This document shows positions 50,934-60,989 of a stretch of DNA of 64,000 nucleotides, in pieces (positions within the stretch are counted from its first letter, which is position 1; each line of letters opens with the position of its first letter). Position numbers and translations under genes: made by a program. The stretch spans positions 62,001-126,000 of the forward strand of contig NZ_CAJPUY010000007.1 in NCBI RefSeq assembly GCF_905397275.1, in the 5' to 3' direction. The notes beneath the pieces are model-generated. The model ran no database searches and was not told where the DNA came from. It saw nothing but the letters and a program-made list of their open reading frames with translations. Source of the stretch: Cupriavidus yeoncheonensis (GTDB lineage Bacteria > Pseudomonadota > Gammaproteobacteria > Burkholderiales > Burkholderiaceae).

Positions 50934-51864
50934 AACCGGTCTCGACGAAGCAGGAAGTCAGCTTTGTTCAAGCGTGAGCAAGAACGAGCAAGTCTGACAG
51001 AACGGCAGGAAGATCCGTTGCTTGAGCGCATCCGTAGCGAAGGCGCGAACAGCCCGGCGGACGTCTTCATCACGGTGGACATCGGCCGCTTGTGGCGCGC
51101 GCAGCAAGCGGGCGTGTTCGCACCGGTCAAGTCGACGGTGCTGGCGTCGCGCATTCCTGCGAACTACCGCGATCCTTCCGGCGAGTGGTTCGGATTTTCG
51201 GCGCGGGCGCGCGTGATCGCCTACAACAAGACGGCCGTGAAACCGGGCGATATCGGCCGCTATGAGGACCTGGCCGACCCGAAGTGGAAGGGCAAGGTGT
51301 GCACACGCTCCGGCGGGCATGTCTATAACCTGTCGCTGGTATCGAGCCTGATCGCGCACGATGGCGAGGCGAAGACCGAGCAATGGGCCCGTGGCGTCGT
51401 GGGCAACCTCGCGCGCGCGCCCAAGGGCGGCGACACCGACCAGCTCAAGGCCGTGGCCGCCGGCGAATGCGATGTCGCGATCGCCAACACGTACTACATC
51501 GCCCGTATCCTGAAATCGGCCAAGCCCGAGGACAAGGCCGTGGCCGACAAGCTCGGCGTGGTCTGGCCCAACCAGGGCACCCAGGGCGCGCATATGAACA
51601 TCTCGGGCGGCGGCATGCTCAAGCACGCGCCCAACAAGGAGGCGGCCGTCAAATTCCTGGAATACCTGGCCAGCGACGACGCGCAGCGCTATTTTGCCGA
51701 CGGCAACAATGAGTGGCCGGTCGTGCCGGGCGTGAAGGCCGGCAACCCCGCGCTCGAGGCCATGGGCACGTTCAAGGCGGACGCCATCAACGTGGGCGAG
51801 CTTGGCAAGTTCCAGCCGCAGGCCCAGAAGCTGCTGGACCGCGCGGGCTTCAAGTAAGCGGGTG

Positions 51865-52539
51865 TCAGAGCAGGAAGCGCTTGTTGCCGGTCACCTCGGT
51901 CGGCTCGACCTTGCGGAAGGTGAGCTTCACGCTGCTGTCGAGCCGCCGGCCAGCCTGTTTGCGCCGCAATGCGCGTTGTATCAGGCCTTTATGCCCGACG
52001 GTGCCTTCGGCGTAGGGCTGGCCGTTGCCGATCTCCAGCGCCCCGGCGGCCAGCGCGGCATTGCGCTCGGCCGCGCTCTTTTCCAGCAGCTTGTCGAGTG
52101 CCAGGCGCGCGCGCACTTGCGTCATCAGTCCCGCATCGGACGGATTGGCGCGGGCGCGGTCGGCATCCCGCGGCAACTGCACCTTGCCGGCCAGCCGGCG
52201 CAGCGCGGCGCGCAGTTCGGCGCCGTCCATCTTGTTGTCCTGCACGATCCAGACCGCGTCATGACGGATCAGCGGTTCGTCATCGGCCATCCTGCGCAAC
52301 AGCACGGCCGGCAGGCCGGGAGCGCCCATCTGGTGCGAGCGGCGGATAGCGTTGATCGTGATGCGCCGGATCTGCGGGTTGGCATGATCGGCAAGGTCGG
52401 CGAGCACGCGTTGCGCGGCGTCTGCAGAGTCGATCATTTCGGCCAGCTGGCCGGCCAGGGAAACCTCTTCCACGCCGCTGAGCCTGCCCTTGCCGACAAG
52501 CCGGTTCATCTTGAAGACCAGAAAGTGATACTTCAGCAT
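51865..52539 (-). CDS. Hypothetical HEAT-repeat-like protein
   Basis: 224 residues, alpha-helical and charged, without signal or membrane helix. Parts such as AQRVLADLADHANPQIRRITINAIRRS and GAPGLPAVLLRRMADDEPLIRHDAVWIVQDN look like two HEAT/PBS-lyase-type repeats. The C-terminus (KRFLL) is basic. ATG 52539 follows GGGGAATT; the frame to 52665 is Arg-rich noise. It lies convergent with the broken iron-binding gene (7 bp apart) and downstream of the permease remnant, same strand. Function unknown. Confidence 0.65.
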   Translation of the reverse strand: MLKYHFLVFKMNRLVGKGRLSGVEEVSLAGQLAEMIDSADAAQRVLADLADHANPQIRRITINAIRRSHQMGAPGLPAVLLRRMADDEPLIRHDAVWIVQDNKMDGAELRAALRRLAGKVQLPRDADRARANPSDAGLMTQVRARLALDKLLEKSAAERNAALAAGALEIGNGQPYAEGTVGHKGLIQRALRRKQAGRRLDSSVKLTFRKVEPTEVTGNKRFLL

Positions 52540-52729
52540 AATTCCCCAAGGCGATCTTGTAGCCGCATGGCGGGAGGCGACGTCTGGTCGGCCCCGGCCG
52601 CAGCCTTGTCTGTTGTCGCCGGACGATGAATTTTTCCCTTGGCGGCGAGGGGGCGCTCCCGCCATGAAAGGAATCCGTATCCGGGCCTGGCCCGGATATC
52701 GGCAGCCGGCGGCCCGACCTTGAGGGAAA

Positions 52730-53366
52730 TCAGGAATCCGCGCCCCGGCGGATCGTTCGCGACAGCAGCACCACCGGCAACAGCCCCACGGCCACGATGA
52801 CCAGCGACGCCGTGGCGGCCTCGGTCAGGCGCTCGTCGGAGGCCAGGTTGTAGGCCTGGACGGCGAGCGTGTCGAAATTGAACGGGCGCATGACGAATGT
52901 GGCCGGCAGTTCCTTCATCACGTCGACGAACACGATCAGGCCGGCGGTCAGCAGGCTGCCGCGCAGCATCGGGAAATGCACGCGGCGCAAGGTGGCGCCC
53001 GGGCCGTGGCCAAGGCTGCGGGCCGCGGCGTCCCATGCTGGGCGTGATCTTGCCGAGCCCGGCATTGACAGTCTGCAGCGCCACGCCCAGGAAACGCACG
53101 AGCAGGGCGTAGACCAGCGCGGCGAGCCGCCGGTCAGCAGCAGGCCCGCGGCCATGCCAAACTGCTGCTGCAGCCAGCTCGACAAGGCATTGTCGAGCCA
53201 GGCCACCGGCACCAGCACGCCAACGGCGATCACCGATCCCGGCAGCGCATAGCCCATGCCGCACAGGCGCGTGAGCGCCCGCACCAGCCAGCCGCGCCGG
53301 GCATTGGCGGCGCGTCCCGCATAGCCGATCGCCAGCGCGATGCCGACTGCGACCCTGACGGGACAA
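52730..53366 (-). pseudogene. Truncated, twice-frameshifted iron ABC transporter permease (FbpB-like C-terminal part)
   Basis: Reading from 53366 down: GWLVRALTRLCGMGYALPGSVIAVGVLV and FGMAAGLLLTGG match the second half of a FbpB/SfuB-type permease. Near 53130 one base is missing, and sense continues in another frame (LAALVYALLVRFLGVALQTVN). Near 53033 an extra G in GGG returns to the first frame, giving DAAARSLGHGPGATLRRVHF, the EAA-like loop, through to the stop at 52730. The N-terminal half (six or so helices) is absent. Fe(III) import partner of the neighbouring binding-protein pseudogene by family, though oriented opposite. Confidence 0.85.
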
Positions 53367-53451
53367 TGGTCTACACTGTCACGTTCCCCGGCGCCGCTGG
53401 CGCCCACCACGCCGATGCCTTGCAGCTGGCGATTTACGAGGCCTGAATACC

Positions 53452-54792
53452 GTGGCGGACACGCTGTTTACCGATTCTTCCGACCGTTCCCGGCAACCGC
53501 TCGCCGAGCGCCTGCGTCCACGCAATATCGACGAGGTGATCGGCCAGCAGCACCTGCTCGGTTCGGGCAAGCCGCTGCGCGTGGCGTTCGAGTCCGGCGA
53601 GCCGCATTCGATGATCCTGTGGGGGCCGCCCGGCGTGGGCAAGACCACGCTCGCGCGGCTGATGGCCGATGCGTTCGACGCGGAATTCATCGCGCTGTCG
53701 GCGGTGCTGTCCGGCGTAAAGGATATCCGGGAGGCCGTGGAGCGCGCCGAGCAGTTCCGCGCGCACGGGCGCCGCACGCTGGTGTTCGTCGATGAGGTCC
53801 ACCGCTTCAACAAGAGCCAGCAGGACGCCTTCCTGCCGCACGTGGAAAGCGGACTGTTCACGTTCATCGGCGCGACCACCGAGAACCCGTCGTTCGAAGT
53901 CAACGGCGCGTTGCTGTCGCGCGCCGCCGTGTATGTGCTGAAGAGCCTTGACGACGCCGAGCTGACTCAGCTCGCGCAGCGCGCCAGCGAAGAGCTGGGC
54001 GGCATCGCCTGGCAGGAAGAGGCGCTCAGGCTCATCGTGGCATCGGCCGATGGCGATGGCCGCAAGCTGTTGAACAATATCGAAATCGTGGCACGCGCCG
54101 CGCGCAACGCCGGCAAGACGGAGATCGATACCGCGCTGCTCGGCAGCGCGCTGTCCGAGAACCTGCGCCGCTTCGACAAGGGCGGTGACGCGTTCTACGA
54201 CCAGATCAGCGCGCTGCACAAGTCGGTGCGCGGCTCCGATCCGGACGCCGCGCTCTACTGGTTCTGCCGGATGATCGACGGCGGCGCCGATCCGCGCTAC
54301 CTGGCGCGGCGTATCGTGCGCATGGCGTGGGAGGACATCGGCCTGGCCGATCCACGCGCCGCCCGCATCACTCTGGATGCTGCCGAAACCTATGAGCGTC
54401 TGGGTTCGCCCGAAGGCGAACTCGCGCTCGGCCAGGCGCTGATCTACCTGGCCGTGGCGCCCAAGTCCAACGCCGGCTACAACGCGTACAACGCGGCGCG
54501 TGCGTTCGTGTCCAAGGACAAGTCGCGCCAGGTGCCCGTGCACCTGCGCAATGCGCCCACGCGGCTAATGAAGGAACTCGGCTATGGCCACGCCTACCGC
54601 TACGCGCACGACGAGCCCGAAGCCTATGCGGCGGGCGAGCACTATTTCCCGGACGACCTGAAGGCGCAGGGCTGGTACCAGCCGGTGCCGCGCGGCTTGG
54701 AGGGCAAGATCGCCGAGAAGCTGCGCCACCTGCGCGAACTCGACGACGCCTGGCACCGCGAGCACCGCGGCAAGGGCAAAACCGGGGAATGA
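53452..54792 (+). CDS. rarA: Replication-associated recombination protein A (RarA/MgsA)
   Basis: 446-residue AAA+ clamp-loader relative that acts at stalled replication forks. Walker A WGPPGVGKTTLARL near residue 60, Walker B LVFVDEVHRFNKSQQDAFLP, sensor region IGATTENPSFEVNGALLSR and C-terminal GALGYGHAYRYAHDEP-like motif (GYGHAYRYAHDEPEAY) are canonical. The start is GTG 53452 (ADTLFTDSSDRSRQPLAERLRP); no ATG is available before the AAA core. Its upstream end abuts the permease fragment. Downstream serS follows, as in many proteobacteria. Confidence 0.95.
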   Translation: MADTLFTDSSDRSRQPLAERLRPRNIDEVIGQQHLLGSGKPLRVAFESGEPHSMILWGPPGVGKTTLARLMADAFDAEFIALSAVLSGVKDIREAVERAEQFRAHGRRTLVFVDEVHRFNKSQQDAFLPHVESGLFTFIGATTENPSFEVNGALLSRAAVYVLKSLDDAELTQLAQRASEELGGIAWQEEALRLIVASADGDGRKLLNNIEIVARAARNAGKTEIDTALLGSALSENLRRFDKGGDAFYDQISALHKSVRGSDPDAALYWFCRMIDGGADPRYLARRIVRMAWEDIGLADPRAARITLDAAETYERLGSPEGELALGQALIYLAVAPKSNAGYNAYNAARAFVSKDKSRQVPVHLRNAPTRLMKELGYGHAYRYAHDEPEAYAAGEHYFPDDLKAQGWYQPVPRGLEGKIAEKLRHLRELDDAWHREHRGKGKTGE

Positions 54793-54842
54793 GGCGGCAA
54801 GCCCGCACGGTTCCGAGGCAGCGGTCCGCGCGGGTGAAGTAA

Positions 54843-56198
<1,356 letters not shown>

Positions 56199-56217
56199 AA
56201 AATTGCACGCCAGCCTA

Positions 56218-56247
56218 TTGCGCTGGCTGGCTGAACCTGTCTATAAT
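56218..56247 (+). promoter_or_regulatory. Sigma-70 promoter of tRNA-Ser
   Basis: TTGCGC at 56218-56223, then 18 nt, then a perfect TATAAT at 56242-56247. The expected start is about 25 bp before the tRNA. Confidence 0.75.
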
Positions 56248-56278
56248 CTTGGTTTCGCTGCACGGCGACCAGGTTACC

Positions 56279-56370
<92 letters not shown>

Positions 56371-56438
56371 CAAGAAGCTGCCGATTGTTCGAGCAATGTT
56401 CGACCACCGGCAGACAAGAAGACTGTAGTAAAACTCAG

Positions 56439-56476
56439 ACCGACCCTTGCGCAAGCAAGCGTCGGTTTTGTTTTTT
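56439..56476 (+). terminator. Rho-independent terminator after tRNA-Ser
   Basis: ACCGAC and GTCGGT form the outer stem around an inner CTTGCGCAAG palindrome, followed by TTTGTTTTTT. Located about 70 bp after the tRNA. Confidence 0.8.
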
Positions 56477-56590
56477 GTGCGCCGGTTTTTTGATGCCTGT
56501 CCTTTGCCCGGCATTGACATGAGCCGGTAGTGCCACCAATGCGTGCGCGTTCACCGGTTCCGATGCGGGCCGGGCTTCCGAGGGCAGCCG

Positions 56591-57463
56591 ATGACATCCA
56601 CCCCCGCCGATCCTCCGCGTTTCCAGGGCGATCCCGACGAACTGCCGCGCGATACCGACCTGGTTCCCGGCATGCCGTACCGGCACTACAAAGGCGGAGC
56701 CTATGCCGTGATCGGCGTGGGCCGCTTCGAGGCCGACCTGGCCCCCGTGGTGGTCTATGAAGCGATGCGCGATCGCTCCCTGCTGTGGGTGCGTACCGCC
56801 GACGTCTTCAGCGAGCCCGTGGCCACGCCGCAAGGTACGGTGCCGCGCTTTGCACCGGACTGGCCTGCTGCATTCGCCTGCCTCGACTTCCTGCCGCGCA
56901 GGGCCGTGCTCGATGTGCTGGCCTTGTATGACGCGCCATACCGCCGCTATCACGACCGCCGCCATGTGCTGGAAATGTTCGGGCAGGCCCAGGTCCGCGG
57001 CGTGGCGCTGAATCCCGCCCAGGCGCTGGCGGTGCTGTTCCATGATGCCGTGTATGTCCCCGGCTGCGAACACAACGAAGCCGCATCCGCGGCGCTGATC
57101 CCGACCATGGCGCCGGGTGTCGATGCCGCTACGGTCGCGCTGGCCGCGCAGATCGTGCTGGATACGCGTACGCACGAGGCCACCGTCGCGGACTCGGCGC
57201 TGGTGCTCGATCTCGACCTGTACCGGCTCGCCGTGCCCGCGGAAGACTTCGATGCATACAGCCTTGCCGTCTTCGAAGAGAACCGCGCCCTGCTGGCGGC
57301 GCGCACCGGGCTTTCGGGCGACGCGTTGATGCAGGCCTTTCGCGAGCGCCGGTCTGCATTCCTCTCCACGCTGGCACAGCGTCCGCGGCTGTTCGTGACC
57401 GACGCCTTCGCCGATTGCGAGGCACTGGCGCGCGCCAACCTTGCGCGTGTTGCCGGCGACTGA
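56591..57463 (+). CDS. DUF1653 plus HD-like hydrolase-domain protein
   Basis: 290 residues. N-terminal DUF1653 at about 20-75: MPYRHYKGGAYAVIGVGR, VVVYEAMRDRSLLWVRTADVF. C-terminal HD-superfamily-like domain from about 110: YHDRRHVLEMF, AVLFHDAVYVPGCEHNEAAS, ALVLDLDLYRLAVP. The H..HD pattern would bind metal. Fusion of the two domains is seen in some beta-proteobacteria. Substrate not known; HD neighbours include nucleotide and phosphate-ester hydrolases. ATG 56591 starts at the first plausible ribosome site. Confidence 0.8.
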   Translation: MTSTPADPPRFQGDPDELPRDTDLVPGMPYRHYKGGAYAVIGVGRFEADLAPVVVYEAMRDRSLLWVRTADVFSEPVATPQGTVPRFAPDWPAAFACLDFLPRRAVLDVLALYDAPYRRYHDRRHVLEMFGQAQVRGVALNPAQALAVLFHDAVYVPGCEHNEAASAALIPTMAPGVDAATVALAAQIVLDTRTHEATVADSALVLDLDLYRLAVPAEDFDAYSLAVFEENRALLAARTGLSGDALMQAFRERRSAFLSTLAQRPRLFVTDAFADCEALARANLARVAGD

Positions 57464-57488
57464 CTACGTGCACGAGGCAAGGGCAGTC

Positions 57489-58628
57489 ATGGATGCGCCG
57501 GAACTCACGGGCGCCAGGCACTGGCTGACCCCCGCCCAGGCGCTGACCGTGCTCGCGCTGTTCGCGCTGGGCGCAGTGCTGCTGTTCTGGATGATTCCGC
57601 TGTTGCTCGCGATTCTCCGGCCGTTGGTGAGACGGCTCGACGCGTGGCGCGCCACAGGCGTGGCGGCATTGTCGAAGCGCAACGCCGATAGCCACGAACG
57701 CTCATCGCGGCTTGCTGCCGTGACGTTGCGCATGCTGGAGCGCGATGCGGCCGAACTGTTGCTGGTAGCGGCCGCAGGCGCGATCCTGCTGGCCTGCGGC
57801 GGCGCACTGCTCTGGCTGGTCGATGGGATTGCCGAAGACCGCGGACTGGTCGGGCTCGACCATGCGGTGTTCGCCCAACTGCGCGCGTCGCGGCAGGGCT
57901 GGCTCGACGTCGCCATGATCGCCATCACCGAGCTTGGTGGCGCCAGGATCTCCGTAGCGGTGGGCGTGGCGGTCTTCGCATGGCTGGCGTGGCGGCGAGC
58001 GTGGGCCGCCGCGGCGTACTGGGCCATTGCCTTGCTTGGTGCGCGCGCCTGCGTGGTGGCACTCAAGTTCGGCTTGCAGCGGCACCGCCCGGCAAGTATC
58101 TATAGCGGACTGGAGTCCTACTCGTTCCCGAGCGGCCATGCTACCAGCAGCATGGTGACCTATGGCTTCCTCGCTTTCCTGATCTGCCTGCGCCAGCCCT
58201 GGCGCGTGCGGGTGCCGGTGCTGGCGCTGACATCCGTTGCGGTGGCGGCGATCGGCCTGTCGCGGCTGTACCTGGGCATGCACTGGCTCTCGGATGTGGC
58301 GGCCGGGTTTGTGCTCGGGCTGGCGTGGATTGCGCTGCTGGGCACGGCCTATATCACGCTGCATGTGCCGGCGCGATTGCCGGCATGGCAGCTTGGCACG
58401 GTCGCCGCGGTCACGCTCATGGTGGCCGCCGGCTATCTCGCGGCGTTCCGCCTGCCTGAAAGGATCGAGCAGTATCGCCAGGCGGGCGCGCTCAGCGCCC
58501 GGGTTCCGGCTGCGGCTCCGGCTTTGCCCGGGCTTCCGTCGTCCCGGTCGGCAGGCGCGATACCAGCAACTGGTCGATCTTGTGATGGTCGATGTCCAGC
58601 ACTTCAAAGCGGAAGCCCGCCACGGTGA
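57489..58628 (+). CDS. PAP2-family membrane phosphatase
   Basis: 379-residue polytopic protein. PAP2 motifs are complete: C1 KFGLQRHRP, C2 YSFPSGHATSS, C3 SRLYLGMHWLSDV. The family dephosphorylates lipid phosphates such as undecaprenyl pyrophosphate or phosphatidate on the periplasmic side. The N-terminal ~120 residues add a helix (LTVLALFALGAVLLFWMIPLLL) and a linker before the catalytic helices. The last 45 codons, Ala/Pro/Arg-rich, overlap the 3' end of the convergent CorC gene by 137 bp; whether they are really translated is unclear. Confidence 0.87.
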   Translation: MDAPELTGARHWLTPAQALTVLALFALGAVLLFWMIPLLLAILRPLVRRLDAWRATGVAALSKRNADSHERSSRLAAVTLRMLERDAAELLLVAAAGAILLACGGALLWLVDGIAEDRGLVGLDHAVFAQLRASRQGWLDVAMIAITELGGARISVAVGVAVFAWLAWRRAWAAAAYWAIALLGARACVVALKFGLQRHRPASIYSGLESYSFPSGHATSSMVTYGFLAFLICLRQPWRVRVPVLALTSVAVAAIGLSRLYLGMHWLSDVAAGFVLGLAWIALLGTAYITLHVPARLPAWQLGTVAAVTLMVAAGYLAAFRLPERIEQYRQAGALSARVPAAAPALPGLPSSRSAGAIPATGRSCDGRCPALQSGSPPR

Positions 58629-59829
58629 TCGATTCGGATTTCTTCGGGATGCGCTTGATCGCGTAGATCACCAGTCCTGCCGCCGTGTCCACGTAGTCTT
58701 CGCCGGGCAGCGTGTCGATCTCCAGCGCTTTCTTCAGGTCGACCAACGGCGTGAGGCCGTCCACCAGCCAGGAGCTATCGTCGCGCCGCACGATCTGCTC
58801 GTCTTCGCTCGAGTAGAGGATGTCCCCCATCAGCGCGCCGACGATATCGTCGAGCGTGACGATGCCGACCACCAGGCCGTACTCGTTCATCACCACGGCA
58901 AAGTTCTGGTGCATCTCCCGGAACCGGGTCAGGGCTTCGGACAAGGTCAGCGTATCGGGGATCACCAGCACGTTCTTGTCATGGTGCTTGCCGATGTTGC
59001 CCATGACCGTCGCGGTTTCGTCGGCCAGCAGCAATTGCAGGATGTCCTTGGAATCGATGTAGCCCAGCACGTCGTCGAGATCGTGGCCGCATACCGGATA
59101 CTGCGCGTGCGGCTGGCTGACGAGCTTGCGCCGCACGCTGTCGGCGGTCTCGTCCAGGCTCAGGTAGACCACGTCGTCGCGCGGCGTCATGATCGCCGTG
59201 ACGCTCTTGGAATCGAGCTCGAACACGTTCTCGATCAGGTGGATCTCATGCTTGAGCAGCACGCCGGCCTCGGCGCCGGCATCGACCATGGCGGCGATGT
59301 CCTCGGTGGTGATCTGCTCGACGGTCTTGGTCGGCAGGCCGAACAGCCGCAACGTCGCATCGGCCGCGGCGTTGAACACGAACACCAGCGGCTTGAGCAC
59401 GCGCAGCAGCGTCAGGATGGGATCGATCACCGCGAGCGCGCACGCCTCGGGAAAGGTCATAGCAATGCGCTTGGGGATCAGGTCGGCAAACTGGATAAAC
59501 AGCAGCGTGACAATCAGGAACGAGCCGATATTCGCGACGCGCTGCGCGATGCTGGCCTCCATATAGGGTGAAAGCGCCGCGAGCACCAGGTCGGAGACAT
59601 GCTTTTCACCGAGGATACCGGCCAGGATCGCGACGCTGTTCACGCCGATCTGCACGATCGTGAAGAAGTTTCCGGGCTCTTCCTTGAGCAGCAGCACCTT
59701 GGTGGCGCGGCGGTCGCCACGTTCGGACAGGGTCTGGAGCTTGGTGCGGCGGGCGGCGGTCAGCGCGATCTCGGAAATCGAGAAGAAGGCGCTGATCAGG
59801 ATAAGGAGGAGCAGGATCAGTACGAACAT
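58492..59829 (-). CDS. CNNM/CBS/CorC-domain (hemolysin-family) membrane protein
   Basis: 445-residue protein of the HlyC/CorC family, related to Mg/Co efflux proteins. Three to four N-terminal helices form the CNNM (DUF21) domain (ISAFFSISEIALTAARRTKL, SVAILAGILGE, FIQFADLIPKRIA). Two CBS domains follow (VTAIMTPRDDVVYLSLDE and NFAVVMNEYGLVVGIVTLDDIVG). The CorC/HlyC C-terminal domain (about 350-430) ends SESITVAGFRFEVLDI. Ion specificity is not determinable. Divergent neighbour: LysR gene upstream with 61 bp gap, same strand. Confidence 0.92.
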   Translation of the reverse strand: MFVLILLLLILISAFFSISEIALTAARRTKLQTLSERGDRRATKVLLLKEEPGNFFTIVQIGVNSVAILAGILGEKHVSDLVLAALSPYMEASIAQRVANIGSFLIVTLLFIQFADLIPKRIAMTFPEACALAVIDPILTLLRVLKPLVFVFNAAADATLRLFGLPTKTVEQITTEDIAAMVDAGAEAGVLLKHEIHLIENVFELDSKSVTAIMTPRDDVVYLSLDETADSVRRKLVSQPHAQYPVCGHDLDDVLGYIDSKDILQLLLADETATVMGNIGKHHDKNVLVIPDTLTLSEALTRFREMHQNFAVVMNEYGLVVGIVTLDDIVGALMGDILYSSEDEQIVRRDDSSWLVDGLTPLVDLKKALEIDTLPGEDYVDTAAGLVIYAIKRIPKKSESITVAGFRFEVLDIDHHKIDQLLVSRLPTGTTEARAKPEPQPEPGR

Positions 59830-59890
59830 GGCTGGATAAGGGCACCGTTCGGGTGCCTTGATGATGGTGCAGGCCGCGCGAGGCTGTCAA

Positions 59891-60865
59891 TCAATCGCGC
59901 CCTCGCGCGGTGGCAGCCGTGGTGGCGTCGAAGCTCGCGACGGGCGCTTCGAGCCGCTCGGGCAGGGTGGCGGCCAATGCTGCGGCGGCCTGCGCGAACT
60001 GCTCGCGCATGTCGTCGACCAGGCTTGACGCCGCCCGGTGGCTCGCGCGCAGCAACTGGATTTCAAACGGCAGGCCGGGCTGCACCGCATGAAGCGAGAC
60101 ACGGCCGGGGCTGGCGCTCAACGCCGTGTACTGGTCAAGCAGTGCCATGCCCAGGCCCGCTTCCACCAGCGCAAGTGCCAGCGAATACGTCTGGACTTCC
60201 AGTGTGGAGCGGGGCTCCAGGGCATGCCGTGCCAGCGTCTGCCGCACCAGCAGGCCGAGCGAGCTGTTGTCGTCATAGCCGACAAAGGGCCGCTCCATCA
60301 GCTTGCGCATCGGCACCACATGGCGCCGGCCGCCGGCCGGCAACGGCTGGTCGCGCGGTACCGCAAGCAGCATATGACCGGCGGCTACCGGCTCGCACGT
60401 GATCGCTTCGTGGCGCGGCGGCGAGAAGGCGAAACCCAGGTCGATCTGGTTGGCGAGCAGCGCGTCGACGATCTCGTCGGTATGGTGGGTCAGCACCTGC
60501 ACCTGGGTGTCGGGGTAGCGCGCGCAGAAACCGCGCACCGCCGGCACCAGCAGCGGGCCGGCCAGGCTCGGCGTGGCCGCCACGCGCAGGCGTCCGGCGC
60601 CCTTGTGGCGCAGGCTTTCCGACACGCGCCGCACGCGCTCGATCTCGCCATATAGCCTTTCGACATCGCCATACAGCGCGGTGGCCTCGGGCGTGGCCTG
60701 CAGGCGGCCGCGCACGCGCTCGAACAGCCGGAAGCCGAGCGACGCCTCGGCATGCTGCAGCACGCGCGTGACCACGGGCTGCGAGACGTGGAGCAGGCGC
60801 GCGGCCTCGCTGACCGTGCCGGTCAGCATGATGGCGCGGAAGATTTCGATCTGGCGCAATCGCAT
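59891..60865 (-). CDS. LysR-family transcriptional regulator
   Basis: 324-residue LysR regulator. N-terminal winged helix: RQIEIFRAIMLTGTVSEAARLLHVSQPVVTRV with the second helix LGFRLFERV. Effector domain from about 90 (LRVAATPSLAGPLLVPAVRGF, IDLGFAFSPPRHEAI). It is divergent from the dadA-like gene at 60990 with a 124 bp shared control region, so it probably regulates that operon in response to an amino acid or keto acid. ATG 60865 gives the usual LysR N-terminus. Confidence 0.93.
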   Translation of the reverse strand: MRLRQIEIFRAIMLTGTVSEAARLLHVSQPVVTRVLQHAEASLGFRLFERVRGRLQATPEATALYGDVERLYGEIERVRRVSESLRHKGAGRLRVAATPSLAGPLLVPAVRGFCARYPDTQVQVLTHHTDEIVDALLANQIDLGFAFSPPRHEAITCEPVAAGHMLLAVPRDQPLPAGGRRHVVPMRKLMERPFVGYDDNSSLGLLVRQTLARHALEPRSTLEVQTYSLALALVEAGLGMALLDQYTALSASPGRVSLHAVQPGLPFEIQLLRASHRAASSLVDDMREQFAQAAAALAATLPERLEAPVASFDATTAATARGRD

Positions 60866-60989
60866 GATGGAGAGGGTGGTGCGTGGCGGCCCATAGCCTG
60901 AAGACATATTCTGGCACGTATTGGCATTGGGCAAGCCGCGTGCGCTCGAGTACGCTGCTGCCATCGGATCCAAAGCGACAAGGATGGCA

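Larger units (their letters stand above)
49102..51004 (+). mobile_element. IS607-family insertion sequence (tnpA serine recombinase + tnpB), about 1.90 kb
   Basis: Boundaries come from rejoining the interrupted host gene: left flank ends ...CGAGGG, right flank begins GCAGGAAG, with a 1-2 base ambiguity in a shared GGC. This fits IS607 insertion between two G residues, with no target duplication. Left end carries the palindrome CTTGAACAGTTCAAG (49103-49117) and two TTGCGCA copies (49134-49140, 49154-49160). Right end has two GAGCAAG copies (50976-50982, 50986-50992). Both genes look intact, so the copy could be recent. Confidence 0.93.
48916..51857 (+). pseudogene. Ferric-iron ABC transporter substrate-binding protein gene, frameshifted and split by IS607-type element
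   Basis: Remains of a FutA/FbpA/AfuA-like periplasmic iron-binding gene. ATG 48916 has GAGGAAGAG upstream and starts a signal peptide (VTATICRLLPLSAALA). The frame slips by one base near 48960; the mature protein continues in another frame (ERVLNLYTARHYQTDEALY). At 49102 a mobile element interrupts it after RIEG. Coding resumes at 51005 with QEDPLLERIRSEGANSPADV and runs intact to 51857 (HMNISGGGMLKHAPNKEA). Removing the element restores RIEG-QEDPLLER in frame exactly. Signal-peptide frameshift plus insertion make the gene non-functional. Confidence 0.92.
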
